Source: Lachnospiraceae bacterium UBA7481 (lineage in GTDB: Bacteria > Bacillota > Clostridia > Lachnospirales > Lachnospiraceae). Taken from it: a stretch of DNA of 22,139 nucleotides. The stretch is taken from NCBI GenBank assembly GCA_002478505.1, contig DLOP01000109.1:14518-36656 (forward strand), written 5' to 3'. The position numbers and the translations under genes are program-made. The stretch's first letter is position 1. Each line of letters opens with the position of its first letter. The notes beneath the pieces are model-generated. The model worked only from the letters and a program-made list of their open reading frames with translations, was not told where the DNA came from and did no database searches. Shown here in pieces: positions 13,826-21,258 of this stretch.

Positions 13826-13908
13826 TTCCTCCAGCTTTTCTTTTTTTAATCTTAGACGTTCTTCTTCCTGCTCCGTTTTTTCTCCCTCCTTTTTCCTTGA
13901 TTTGCATT

Positions 13909-13937
13909 ATTATTTTTGAATGTTTGTGGCTTGTCAA
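13909..13937 (-). promoter_or_regulatory. Promoter for HU operon
   Basis: On minus, TTGACA (13932-13937), 17 bases and AATAAT (13909-13914) form a strong promoter. Its surroundings, TTGACA-x-GCCA-x-AAA and further down GCAAATCAA followed by AAAGGAGG, are repeated at the primase promoter (16339-16372). Confidence 0.65.
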
Positions 13938-13983
13938 GTATTTTTTTTTATTTTTTTATAATAAATATTAGAAGCTGATTTTC

Positions 13984-14625
13984 TTATTCCCATAATTCCC
14001 GAAAATCTTCATATATCCATAGTCCTGCATCCGCCTCCATGGCTTCCTGACAGGCTTCTTGAAAATAACCGGCATATCTGGTATTGGGTGGATACTCTTT
14101 ATTGACGGCATATCCCTTCATCACCAATATGTAATTAACCATATACTGCAGATCCTCCTCATCCGGATCCAGCCAGACATATCCCAACTGCCGTCCATAT
14201 CTGTCCTCTGCTTCCTGATCATACTCGATCCATACCGTTTTCTGATCTGCCAATAACTCTTTTGTATAATCACTGGCCATCTGTCCATATTCATTATTTC
14301 TGGAAGCATCAGAATGAACGCTCTCTGGCGTGTCTATGCCAATTAGCCGGATTTTAAACTCCGCTCCATCGATGTCAACTACAATGGTATCTCCATCCAC
14401 TACACGGAGTAGCTCCGTCGAAATCCGATCCTGACTACCTTCGGTTTCAGCTACATAAGGGATTGATCCAGATGCAACCTCCGGCACCGGCTTTAAAAAA
14501 TGTATAAATAGCGAAATAACGCATAGAGCGACAATAAGATAGATATAGTTTGTGATCCACAGGCGTTTCACTTTTCTTTTCAATTTGCTCTTCAGTATCT
14601 TTTTCATCTGCTTTAATAGGTGCAT
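13984..14625 (-). CDS. Membrane-anchored thermonuclease-like (SNase) protein
   Basis: The product is 213 residues. A basic N-terminus and one membrane helix (~25-44, IYLIVALCVISLFIHFL) anchor it, and the rest is a staphylococcal nuclease domain. VVDGDT (~75-80), R93 in KIRLIGIDTPE with D98 and E101, and R145 in DRYGRQLGY match the calcium and catalytic residues of S. aureus nuclease. A C-terminal EADAGLWIYED matches the family end. The enzyme should be outside the membrane and active. Nucleases of this kind occur on clostridial conjugative plasmids, but their role in transfer is not settled. The ribosome site GAAAGGAAAAG precedes the ATG at 14625. Confidence 0.88.
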   Translation of the reverse strand: MHLLKQMKKILKSKLKRKVKRLWITNYIYLIVALCVISLFIHFLKPVPEVASGSIPYVAETEGSQDRISTELLRVVDGDTIVVDIDGAEFKIRLIGIDTPESVHSDASRNNEYGQMASDYTKELLADQKTVWIEYDQEAEDRYGRQLGYVWLDPDEEDLQYMVNYILVMKGYAVNKEYPPNTRYAGYFQEACQEAMEADAGLWIYEDFRELWE

Positions 14626-14682
14626 ATGTCTTTTCCTTTCTTTTTCTTTCTATCCATAGTTTCTGACGGCATAAGAAACATA

Positions 14683-16299
14683 TCAGGGATCCCGGCAGCG
14701 TACGTCTGTAGATGCCGCAGATCCGGAAGAGACATCCGCTCCATGGGCGGTGCGTATGGGTTCCGTTTCAGATACCAGCGTCCGGATGCAGGCGTCTCCC
14801 ATGGTACGCATCAGATGTATGCTGGGATGGTTCTCCCCCACACCCTCTCCCTTATCCGGGGAATCACAACATACTATGGGACAAATTTTTGCACTTTTAG
14901 CATCTTCCTTCTTTTTGCAGATTTTTTCGCTCTGTTCTTTCCTCTCCTTTCCCTGTCTCTCGATCTCAATCGGCTTCTCTACCTTTCTATTCCGCCTAAT
15001 TCCAGCTTCCTTTGCTATGCTCTTAAGTGTTCTTAGGCTGACGTCAAATCGTGCCGCTATTGAGGCATATATCTCCTCTGGATGACACTCTATATACTCC
15101 GCGATCTCCCGGTTACGCTCCTCCCGTACCCTCACCGTATCCTGATGCGCCATCTTACGCTGCAGCTTCCGTTTTGACACGTCAAAATCCAACACATCAC
15201 GTTCCAGCACCGATACTTTGAGATTTCTTACAATCCATTCATTTGTCAGCTTATAATGCCCCTCATAAGTATCGCCAGCGCATCTGTCAATCCCCCTCAC
15301 AATGTTGCGGATCTCACTTTCAGGCAGCGAAACCTCATAGGCATTATTAAAAGACACAAGCATGTTTATTGCCTGATCAACGCCGTATAGCTGCTTTACG
15401 TGGTTATAATATGTAAAACACATATAATCCCGGCATCCTATTCCTTTCCCTTTCCGGAAAGCCTGCAGCCTCTCCAATGCCTCGATCCGTTCCTGCAGAA
15501 ATGCTTTCAGAAAGAAATCAAACTCTACTATTTTTCCAGATCGTTCTCTTTTGATGATCACTTTCGGTTTTTCTGCCGGAGGATCCTCTGTTTTTTCCGC
15601 CGTATAAACCTCGCTAAAAATATAGGCTGAAAGTTCCTTCAGGGAATAATAGCGCGGTTTTTGCTCAGGGAATACACAACGACACGCTTTCCCTGCTTTT
15701 TGATTCCATGTCCCTGGCATTCTGGTAACTCTTGATACATCGCAGATCACTCTCTCATCCAACTCCAGCAATGCTTCCGGATCATCTGCTAGCCGATTGT
15801 TTTCCGGGACAAGTATTGTTTTAATTTTTTCTCCCATCCGGCGATATATCAGCTTCCAGAACTCTACCTGTCCGGCATTTCTCCCTTTTGCACAGGCTAT
15901 GCTCCGATCAAGCACGTAGAACAGACCAAGCCCCCTGCCAGTTCTTGTAATAATCGTGGGTTCTGGTAGCTCCTCATCACCATATATGGCATCATACAGC
16001 ACCTGCAGCGTATTCTCTGTGCATTCTTCGATATAACTCATAGGATGCTTCTCATGCATGTCCAAATCATAATAGATACATGTTATCTCCCGGATATCCT
16101 CCGCCCGTCGTCCATAACGGCTGAAAGAGTGCAGACTGACATAGGTGTTATAATTTTCATCGTAAGATTCTATCTCGGCAAGATTAGTGCTAGAATATTG
16201 TCCTTTCCCGGCCAGAAAACGGGATACAAAGCTGCCATGGTTGGCATGATGCAGCGTCCGAATAAAAAACTGTTGTTCATTTCTTGCATTGGCAGCCAT
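14683..16299 (-). CDS. RepB-type primase / replication protein
   Basis: The product is 538 residues. The N-terminal ~230 residues show primase motifs of the archaeo-eukaryotic type as found in plasmid RepB-like primases: metal-binding D-x-D in IYYDLDMHE (~76-84), TRTGRGLGLFYVL (~117-129), and RVTRMPGTWNQKAGKA (~190-205). A helical region (~265-350) and a helix-turn-helix-like stretch (SIAARFDVSLRTLKSIAKEAG, ~410-430) follow. The tail is charged and disordered. It probably primes or initiates replication of the excised element or the transferred strand. The start at 16299 has AAAGGAGGAAGGA. It is the first gene of the element on this side, after its own promoter and an insulating terminator. 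Confidence 0.75.
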   Translation of the reverse strand: MAANARNEQQFFIRTLHHANHGSFVSRFLAGKGQYSSTNLAEIESYDENYNTYVSLHSFSRYGRRAEDIREITCIYYDLDMHEKHPMSYIEECTENTLQVLYDAIYGDEELPEPTIITRTGRGLGLFYVLDRSIACAKGRNAGQVEFWKLIYRRMGEKIKTILVPENNRLADDPEALLELDERVICDVSRVTRMPGTWNQKAGKACRCVFPEQKPRYYSLKELSAYIFSEVYTAEKTEDPPAEKPKVIIKRERSGKIVEFDFFLKAFLQERIEALERLQAFRKGKGIGCRDYMCFTYYNHVKQLYGVDQAINMLVSFNNAYEVSLPESEIRNIVRGIDRCAGDTYEGHYKLTNEWIVRNLKVSVLERDVLDFDVSKRKLQRKMAHQDTVRVREERNREIAEYIECHPEEIYASIAARFDVSLRTLKSIAKEAGIRRNRKVEKPIEIERQGKERKEQSEKICKKKEDAKSAKICPIVCCDSPDKGEGVGENHPSIHLMRTMGDACIRTLVSETEPIRTAHGADVSSGSAASTDVRCRDP

Positions 16300-16338
16300 A
16301 TTCCTTCCTCCTTTTTTAATTGATTTGCAAATCCTTTA

Positions 16339-16372
16339 ATTTTAGCCTTGTGAAACATTTTTGGCATGTCAA
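16339..16372 (-). promoter_or_regulatory. Promoter region of primase gene
   Basis: TTGACA (16367-16372) is a perfect -35, but the best -10, TAAAAT (16339-16344), is 22 bases away, longer than usual. The same sequence block is seen at the HU promoter, with normal spacing there. This suggests shared control, with this copy needing an activator or using a poor -10. Confidence 0.45.
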
Positions 16373-16390
16373 GAAGTTTGTTTTATTTTC

Positions 16391-16424
16391 GTGCAAAAGA
16401 AAAGCACAGGATTTTCCTGTGCTT
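16391..16424 (-). terminator. Insulating terminator at the element's right end
   Basis: AAGCACAGGA (16402-16411) pairs perfectly with TCCTGTGCTT (16415-16424). Read on minus, it is followed by TTCTTTTGC. It lies upstream of the primase promoter and would block transcription entering the element from the chromosome. Confidence 0.7.
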
Positions 16425-16504
16425 GATAAAACCTATTTAATTTAAAAAAGATGCTAGCCGCATCTATTTAAAACCTTGAAAAATCAGTATTTATTCTTGT
16501 TACG
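16425..16504. other. Right junction of element and chromosome (approximate)
   Basis: Element genes end at 16299 and deacetylase coding similarity starts about 16505. The in-frame stop TAA at 16470 and the unrelated codons up to 16504 indicate that the breakpoint is between the terminator and 16505. The exact attachment site cannot be set without the left end, which lies outside the window. Confidence 0.5.
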
Positions 16505-16756
16505 GACGTTGACAGCCTTGACTGGAAAGATTACGGCGTAGATTCCATCATCTCCACCGTATGCAATCATAAGCATCTGGGCAACGGATCTATTATCCTC
16601 TGCCACAATGGTGCAAAATATACCGCGCAGGCTCTGGACACCCTGATCACCGATCTGAAAGCGCAGGGATATGAATTTGTAAAGCTTTCCGATCTGATCT
16701 ATACAGACGATTATTATATGGATCATGAAGGAAGACAGCATCTGCAGCAGCAATAA
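16505..16756 (+). pseudogene. Polysaccharide deacetylase, 3' fragment cut by the element
   Basis: In frame on plus, 83 codons read DVDSLDWKDYGVDSII, then GNGSIILCHNGAKYT and AQGYEFVKLSDLIYTD, ending in HLQQQ and TAA. That is the end of a NodB-fold polysaccharide deacetylase: the DS-x-DW-x-DY block followed by the H-N/D-G motif. The catalytic N-terminal part is missing and no start codon or ribosome site precedes. The gene appears to have been interrupted by integration, so its 5' part should lie beyond the element's other end. A bidirectional terminator follows immediately. Confidence 0.8.
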
Positions 16757-16762
16757 GTTATA

Positions 16763-16803
16763 AAAAATCAACACTGCACTTTATTTGTGCAGTGTTGATT
16801 TTT
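16763..16803. terminator. Bidirectional terminator, 17-bp perfect stem
   Basis: AAAAATCAACACTGCAC (16763-16779) pairs perfectly with its complement (16787-16803) around TTTATTT, with T runs on both strands. It serves the deacetylase fragment on plus and the ACT/ligase pair on minus. Confidence 0.92.
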
Positions 16804-16826
16804 CATTACAGCCAAACTGTTTTATA

Positions 16827-17258
16827 TTATAACTGTTCCATTTCTTCCTGTCCCAGCATCCGGATTCCCTTCTGACCAAGGACTTTCGCCGCTTTCTCAT
16901 TATCCGTCACACGTAAGACCGTATATGCCATATCCTTTTTAGCGGTTGTAAAAGCATAGGAATAATCAAGATTGATATTTGCCTCGCCTAACGCCGTCAA
17001 AGTCTGCAGTAACGCTCCCGGCTGATCGGGAATGGCTACGGCAAGTACTTCATTGACGGATGTAACAAATCCGGCCTCCTTAATGATACGCACCGCATTG
17101 TAAGTGTCCTTTACAATAATCCGCAAAATACCAAAATCCTGCATCTCTGCGATAGACATGGCGCGCATGTCAATGTTATTCTGAGAAAGAATGGCAACCA
17201 ACTCAGCAAGGCAACCGGGCTTATTCTCTAAGAATACGGAAATTTGTTTCACTGTCAT
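16827..17258 (-). CDS. Double ACT-domain amino-acid-binding protein
   Basis: The product is 143 residues made of two ACT domains: KQISVFLENKPGCLAELVAI (~4-23) and VAIPDQPGALLQTLTALGEA (~73-92), each with the PG turn at the ligand site. ACT domains bind amino acids as regulators. Here it is paired with a phenylacetate-CoA ligase 57 bases upstream, a common pairing in clostridia. It may sense aromatic amino acids for that pathway; this is inference from neighbourhood. The ribosome site TTAAGGAGG precedes the ATG at 17258. Confidence 0.88.
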   Translation of the reverse strand: MTVKQISVFLENKPGCLAELVAILSQNNIDMRAMSIAEMQDFGILRIIVKDTYNAVRIIKEAGFVTSVNEVLAVAIPDQPGALLQTLTALGEANINLDYSYAFTTAKKDMAYTVLRVTDNEKAAKVLGQKGIRMLGQEEMEQL

Positions 17259-17315
17259 GGCATTTCCTCCTTAACTAATTTTATAATTTATCAGAAAATC
17301 TTTCCACCGGTTTCC

Positions 17316-18617
17316 TTAATATAAGTGGCGGTTATCAATAATACGGACAGCCTTGCCCTCGCTTCTTGCAATCGTCTTAGGCGCAACAAGCTTCACCTTC
17401 GCATAGATACCCAGCATAGCCTTCAAGGCATTTACCAGTTCTTTCTCCTTTACAGCCACTTCGGTAACGGAATCGGAGAACATTTCCGGTGTCATCTCTA
17501 CCTGCACCTCCAGCGTATCGCTGTTGTTGACACGATCCACAATGATCTGGTAGTTCGCTGCATAACCTTTGTTTAACAGCACTGTCTCTATCTGGGACGG
17601 GAATACATTGACACCCTTAACGATCAGCATATCGTCGCTTCGTCCCATAGGCTTGCTCATCTTCACATGGGTTCTTCCGCAGGAACATTTCTTTCTGGAC
17701 AATACGCAGATGTCTCTGGTACGATAGCGCAGCAGCGGGAAAGCTTCCTTCGTGATACTGGTAAATACAAGTTCTCCCTTCTCCCCCTCCGGCAGAACCT
17801 CGCCTGTATTCGGATCAATGATCTCTGCAATAAAATGGTCTTCGTTGATATGCATACCGGTCTGCTCGCTGCACTCGAAAGACACGCCCGGTCCTGATAT
17901 CTCTGTCAAACCATAGATATCGTATGCCTTAATGCCCAACGACTTTTCTATATCGCGGCGCATCTCCTGCGTCCACGCCTCTGCGCCAAAGATTCCTGCC
18001 TTTAATTTGATCTGATCCTTCAATCCCCTCTCATTGATACTCTCTCCAAGATAGGCAGCATAAGAAGGCGTACAGCAAAGGATCGTGGAGCCAAGATCCG
18101 TCATAAACTGGATCTGGCGGTCAGTGTTACCGGAAGACATGGGAAGCGTCAGGGATCCCACCTTATGGGAACCGCCGTTTAATCCGGGACCACCGGTAAA
18201 TAATCCATAACCATAGGAGACATGCACGACATCCTCCTTTGTACCTCCCACCGCAACGATCGCACGGGCACAACACTCATCCCAAAGGTCGATATCATGC
18301 TGCGTATAAAATGCCACCACACGCCGCCCTGTCGTGCCGCTGGTGGACTGGATACGCACACAGTCAGAAAGAGGCACTGCGACTAATCCATAAGGATACG
18401 CGTCTCTTAAATCATCTTTGGTGAGAAAAGGCAGCTTATGTAAGTCGTCGATAGACTTGATATCCTCCGGGGTTACCCCCTTCTCATCCATTTTCTTTCT
18501 GTAGTATTCTACATTGTCATAGACGTGTCTGACCTGTTTCACAAGACGCTCATTCTGCAGTTCAATGATCTGCTCCCTCGACGCGCACTCGATTTCAGGC
18601 TGAAAATAATGTTCCAT
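17316..18617 (-). CDS. paaK: Phenylacetate-CoA ligase (AMP-forming)
   Basis: The product is 433 residues, the usual PaaK length. It has the nucleotide-binding loop STSGTTGRRVV (~91-101), the YGLTEISGPG motif (~237-246), and the C-terminal RSDDMLIVKGVNVFPSQIE hinge region (~333-351). It joins phenylacetate or a similar aryl acid to CoA using ATP. In anaerobic clostridia this enzyme occurs with ACT proteins and indolepyruvate oxidoreductases, handling aryl acids from aromatic amino acids. The start at 18617 follows GAAGGGAGAAAG. The following ACT gene is in the same operon. Confidence 0.93.
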   Translation of the reverse strand: MEHYFQPEIECASREQIIELQNERLVKQVRHVYDNVEYYRKKMDEKGVTPEDIKSIDDLHKLPFLTKDDLRDAYPYGLVAVPLSDCVRIQSTSGTTGRRVVAFYTQHDIDLWDECCARAIVAVGGTKEDVVHVSYGYGLFTGGPGLNGGSHKVGSLTLPMSSGNTDRQIQFMTDLGSTILCCTPSYAAYLGESINERGLKDQIKLKAGIFGAEAWTQEMRRDIEKSLGIKAYDIYGLTEISGPGVSFECSEQTGMHINEDHFIAEIIDPNTGEVLPEGEKGELVFTSITKEAFPLLRYRTRDICVLSRKKCSCGRTHVKMSKPMGRSDDMLIVKGVNVFPSQIETVLLNKGYAANYQIIVDRVNNSDTLEVQVEMTPEMFSDSVTEVAVKEKELVNALKAMLGIYAKVKLVAPKTIARSEGKAVRIIDNRHLY

Positions 18618-18726
18618 TTTGTTACTTTCTCCCTTCTTAATTTTTGTTTATTCATTTCTGTTTTTTAACTTCTGTTTTATGTTATTTCATTTTGTTTACG
18701 AATGTTTTATTGTATTTTCTTTTGAC

Positions 18727-19479
18727 CTATTTTGCTTTATCAATCCTGTGAAGTGTCCAAATCCTTGTATTATATGCCTCCTTCACCTCCGTACCGCAGT
18801 ACTGACACCGCCTTGTGCTGCCGACTGCTACCATCGGCGCGCCACAGTTCGGACAGTTCCCGATAAACTCATATGCAAGATCATCATCCACCTTTGACAT
18901 ATCCTGTACAAAAACCAGTTCCATATCATACCGGCACTGCTGTATTTTATTGTCAATCATCTTTCCTTTTTCTTCGGAAATCTTAGAGTAAAAGTATTGC
19001 AACGAAGACTGTATCTTGATCTTACACAAACCTTCTTTCTTTTCATAACGGAATATCTCCGTCCGGTGGATCTGAAGCTGATCAAAACACTCTGTGATCC
19101 CCAGTTGCATCTCTTCTCCAATGATCAGATCCGCCTGCTGTTTAATGGCATCGCTGGCATCCTTTAAGTAAGTAAGCGATTTGTTCTCGATGGCTTCCAG
19201 ATAAGCCCGTAATGTGTTCTCGCAGATCTTCTTCCACTCCGACCAGCTAAACTCCGGAAAATCCTTCAAGATTTTAGGCAGTTCAACGCTTGTCATACCG
19301 GAAACCGACTTGGGAGTATTGTTATACAATTCCTCCTGCTGTTGAAAGCCCTTTACAATGTCCTTCGTTCCAAATGCTATCTCCGAGATCTTGCGTACCC
19401 GTTTAACTACATAGCCGATCGAATATACAAGCGCACCGCCGACCACGATTCCAAGCACAGCTAACACATAACCAAACAT
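18727..19479 (-). CDS. Membrane-anchored protein with C-terminal zinc ribbon
   Basis: The product is 250 residues. An N-terminal membrane helix (MFGYVLAVLGIVVGGALVYS) precedes a region of ~150 residues (~60-210) rich in helices and strands, resembling Tim44-like domains (e.g. LKDASDAIKQQADLI). A zinc ribbon follows: CPNCGAP ... CQYCGT (~210-232). It lies alone on minus between the ligase and DUF2812 genes. Function unknown; scaffolding at the membrane is a guess from architecture. Confidence 0.7.
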   Translation of the reverse strand: MFGYVLAVLGIVVGGALVYSIGYVVKRVRKISEIAFGTKDIVKGFQQQEELYNNTPKSVSGMTSVELPKILKDFPEFSWSEWKKICENTLRAYLEAIENKSLTYLKDASDAIKQQADLIIGEEMQLGITECFDQLQIHRTEIFRYEKKEGLCKIKIQSSLQYFYSKISEEKGKMIDNKIQQCRYDMELVFVQDMSKVDDDLAYEFIGNCPNCGAPMVAVGSTRRCQYCGTEVKEAYNTRIWTLHRIDKAK

Positions 19480-19593
19480 TTATTTTACCTCCAAAATATC
19501 TCTATGCCCCTTTGGCACATAAAAGATTATTTTTATAAATTTATTTTATCATATTCCCTAATCAAAGTCACTACCGCAAAACCTCTTTAAGAC

Positions 19594-20109
19594 TCAGCGC
19601 AAAAGTTTCTTTGCCGCCCATCCGAAATAGATCCCCAGCGGTATCAATGGTATCGCCTCAACAATGTATCTTATATAATATCTGCCAAATCCAAGCTTAC
19701 GTTCCAGAATCGCGCCATAGATCAGAGCGGCAGCTCCCCCGATACAGACTAGCATGGCAAGCAGAGCTGCAATCCCCACCCGGATACAATGCTTTCTGCG
19801 GCATGCCTTATCCGCGAAGCTTTCCGGTCTTCTCTCCTCATATGCCTTTCTCCAGACATGGCAGTTGCCTGTCTTTCCAAGGTATTCCCATCCCTGTTCG
19901 ATCCCTGTCTGCATATACTGTACCTTCGGAAGCGCAGAAACATCCACGATATATCTGTATTTTATGGGTTCTGTCTGAATGAAATCATAGTAAAAGAAAC
20001 TCATCTCCCCAAGCGTCGTAAGATGAAATCCATCCCGCGAATAATTTTCCAAAGCCTCCTCCAGACTATCCGGTTTGACATATCTGCATGCTGCGAACCA
20101 TTTTTTCAT
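19594..20109 (-). CDS. DUF2812-family membrane protein
   Basis: Taken from the ATG at 20109, the product is 171 residues (MKKWFAACRYVKPDSLEEAL). The promoter at 20159-20187 starts RNA near 20152, so the longer frame reaching 20280 cannot be fully transcribed from it. The N-terminal domain has the DUF2812 pattern: EALENYSRDGFHLTTLGEMSF, EPIKYRYIVDV, EQGWEYLG. Two membrane helices follow (~106-128, ~140-163). Such genes often lie beside PadR-like regulators or ABC exporters; a divergent ABC operon starts at 20431. Confidence 0.7.
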   Translation of the reverse strand: MKKWFAACRYVKPDSLEEALENYSRDGFHLTTLGEMSFFYYDFIQTEPIKYRYIVDVSALPKVQYMQTGIEQGWEYLGKTGNCHVWRKAYEERRPESFADKACRRKHCIRVGIAALLAMLVCIGGAAALIYGAILERKLGFGRYYIRYIVEAIPLIPLGIYFGWAAKKLLR

Positions 20110-20158
20110 ACCGTCTGCACTGCCCCCTTCCGCACTATTTCCTTTCGTACTATTTTTT

Positions 20159-20187
20159 ATTATATAATAATTTTTTTCTCTTGTCTT
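20159..20187 (-). promoter_or_regulatory. Promoter for DUF2812 gene
   Basis: AAGACA (20182-20187), 17 bases and a perfect TATAAT (20159-20164) on minus. It decides the start choice of the DUF2812 gene. The A+T-rich stretch from 20188 to about 20340 holds no gene that I can support. Confidence 0.6.
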
Positions 20188-20400
20188 AATTAATTTTGTT
20201 TTTCTTACTAAAATATAAATTTTATAAAAAACCATCAATATATATTTGTAATAAAATATTAAAGAATTGCAAATCTTCAATAAATATGCAACAATATATT
20301 AATATCATTCAACGGCTGCTATTACAAATTGCAGACCTATAAGTTAATGATTGATATCATTTTTATTGCATGACCTTAGGAGAGTTTTTCATTTCTATTT

Positions 20401-20430
20401 AAGCCTCCGAAGGCAGCATAGGAGGTTAAC
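20401..20430 (+). promoter_or_regulatory. Ribosome site of ABC gene, possibly masked by hairpin
   Basis: GGAGG (20421-20425), five bases from the ATG, can pair with CCTCC (20404-20408), extended by a G-U and an A-U pair over a 12-base loop. An alternative GCCT/AGGC hairpin (20403-20414) would free it. This could tune translation; a promoter candidate TTGCAG-17-TGATAT lies at about 20329-20357. Confidence 0.35.
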
Positions 20431-21186
20431 ATGATCCAGGCAAAAAATCTAACTATGATCTATGGCAGTTCTTTTAAATCCGTGGATGACCTGTCTTTTT
20501 CCATAGGAAAAGGTGAAATCGTCGGATTTGTCGGTCCTAATGGTGCAGGAAAAACCACTGTGATCAAGATGCTCACCGGCATCTTAAAACCGGTGGAGGG
20601 ATCCGCTGTCATTAACGGGCATGACATTGTGAAAAACCCCTTTCCCGCAAAATCCTCGATTGCTTATGTGGCGGACAATCCAGATATCCTCTTACAGCTG
20701 ACCGGCATTGAATATATCAATTTCATAGCGGATATTTACGGCGTTCCCAAAGACCAGAGAAAGGAACGCATTCTGGAACTTTCCGAACGTTTTGGCATTA
20801 CGGATTCCCTGACCTCATGCATGAAGGAATATTCCCATGGAATGCGCCAGAAACTCATGATCATTGCCGCGCTGATCCACAACCCTCCTGCGTGGATTCT
20901 GGACGAACCCATGACAGGCTTAGATCCGTCTGCAGCGTACGAACTAAAACAGATGATGCGGGAACACGCCGCACAAGGCAACTGCGTACTCTTTTCCACC
21001 CATGTCCTTGAGGTTGCGGAAAAGCTGTGCGATAAGATCCTTTTGATCAATCATGGGAAAGAACTTTATCAAGGAACTCTGGAAGATCTGGAAGCGCGTT
21101 TCCCTCAGATGGATCTGGAGCAGATCTTCCTACATATGACCGGCTATCAGGGTCGGGAAGATGCCGATACAACCAATGCGCTTTAG
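20431..21186 (+). CDS. ABC transporter ATP-binding protein
   Basis: The product is 251 residues with Walker A GPNGAGKTT (~35-43), signature YSHGMRQKL in place of LSGGQ (a common variant in ABC-2 exporters), Walker B AWILDEPMTGLD and the switch His in FSTHVLEVA. It drives an exporter with the membrane protein encoded next. TAGGAGG precedes the ATG. The pair is divergent from the DUF2812 gene. Substrate unknown; this subfamily includes bacitracin-type and Na+-type exporters. Confidence 0.92.
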   Translation: MIQAKNLTMIYGSSFKSVDDLSFSIGKGEIVGFVGPNGAGKTTVIKMLTGILKPVEGSAVINGHDIVKNPFPAKSSIAYVADNPDILLQLTGIEYINFIADIYGVPKDQRKERILELSERFGITDSLTSCMKEYSHGMRQKLMIIAALIHNPPAWILDEPMTGLDPSAAYELKQMMREHAAQGNCVLFSTHVLEVAEKLCDKILLINHGKELYQGTLEDLEARFPQMDLEQIFLHMTGYQGREDADTTNAL

Positions 21187-21258
21187 CTGCACAGCAGGCA
21201 GATAGCCTTCTGCGAAATAACAATTTACAGACTAACCAGAAAGGTCCGGTGATTACAT

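Noticed and set aside
16170..16367. 65-residue minus-strand frame starting in the primase promoter
   Set aside because: Its ATG lies within the -35 region, and it runs out of frame through the start of the primase gene.
16484..16774. 96-residue minus-strand frame
   Set aside because: It is the reverse strand of the deacetylase fragment, whose plus-strand reading gives clear family motifs.
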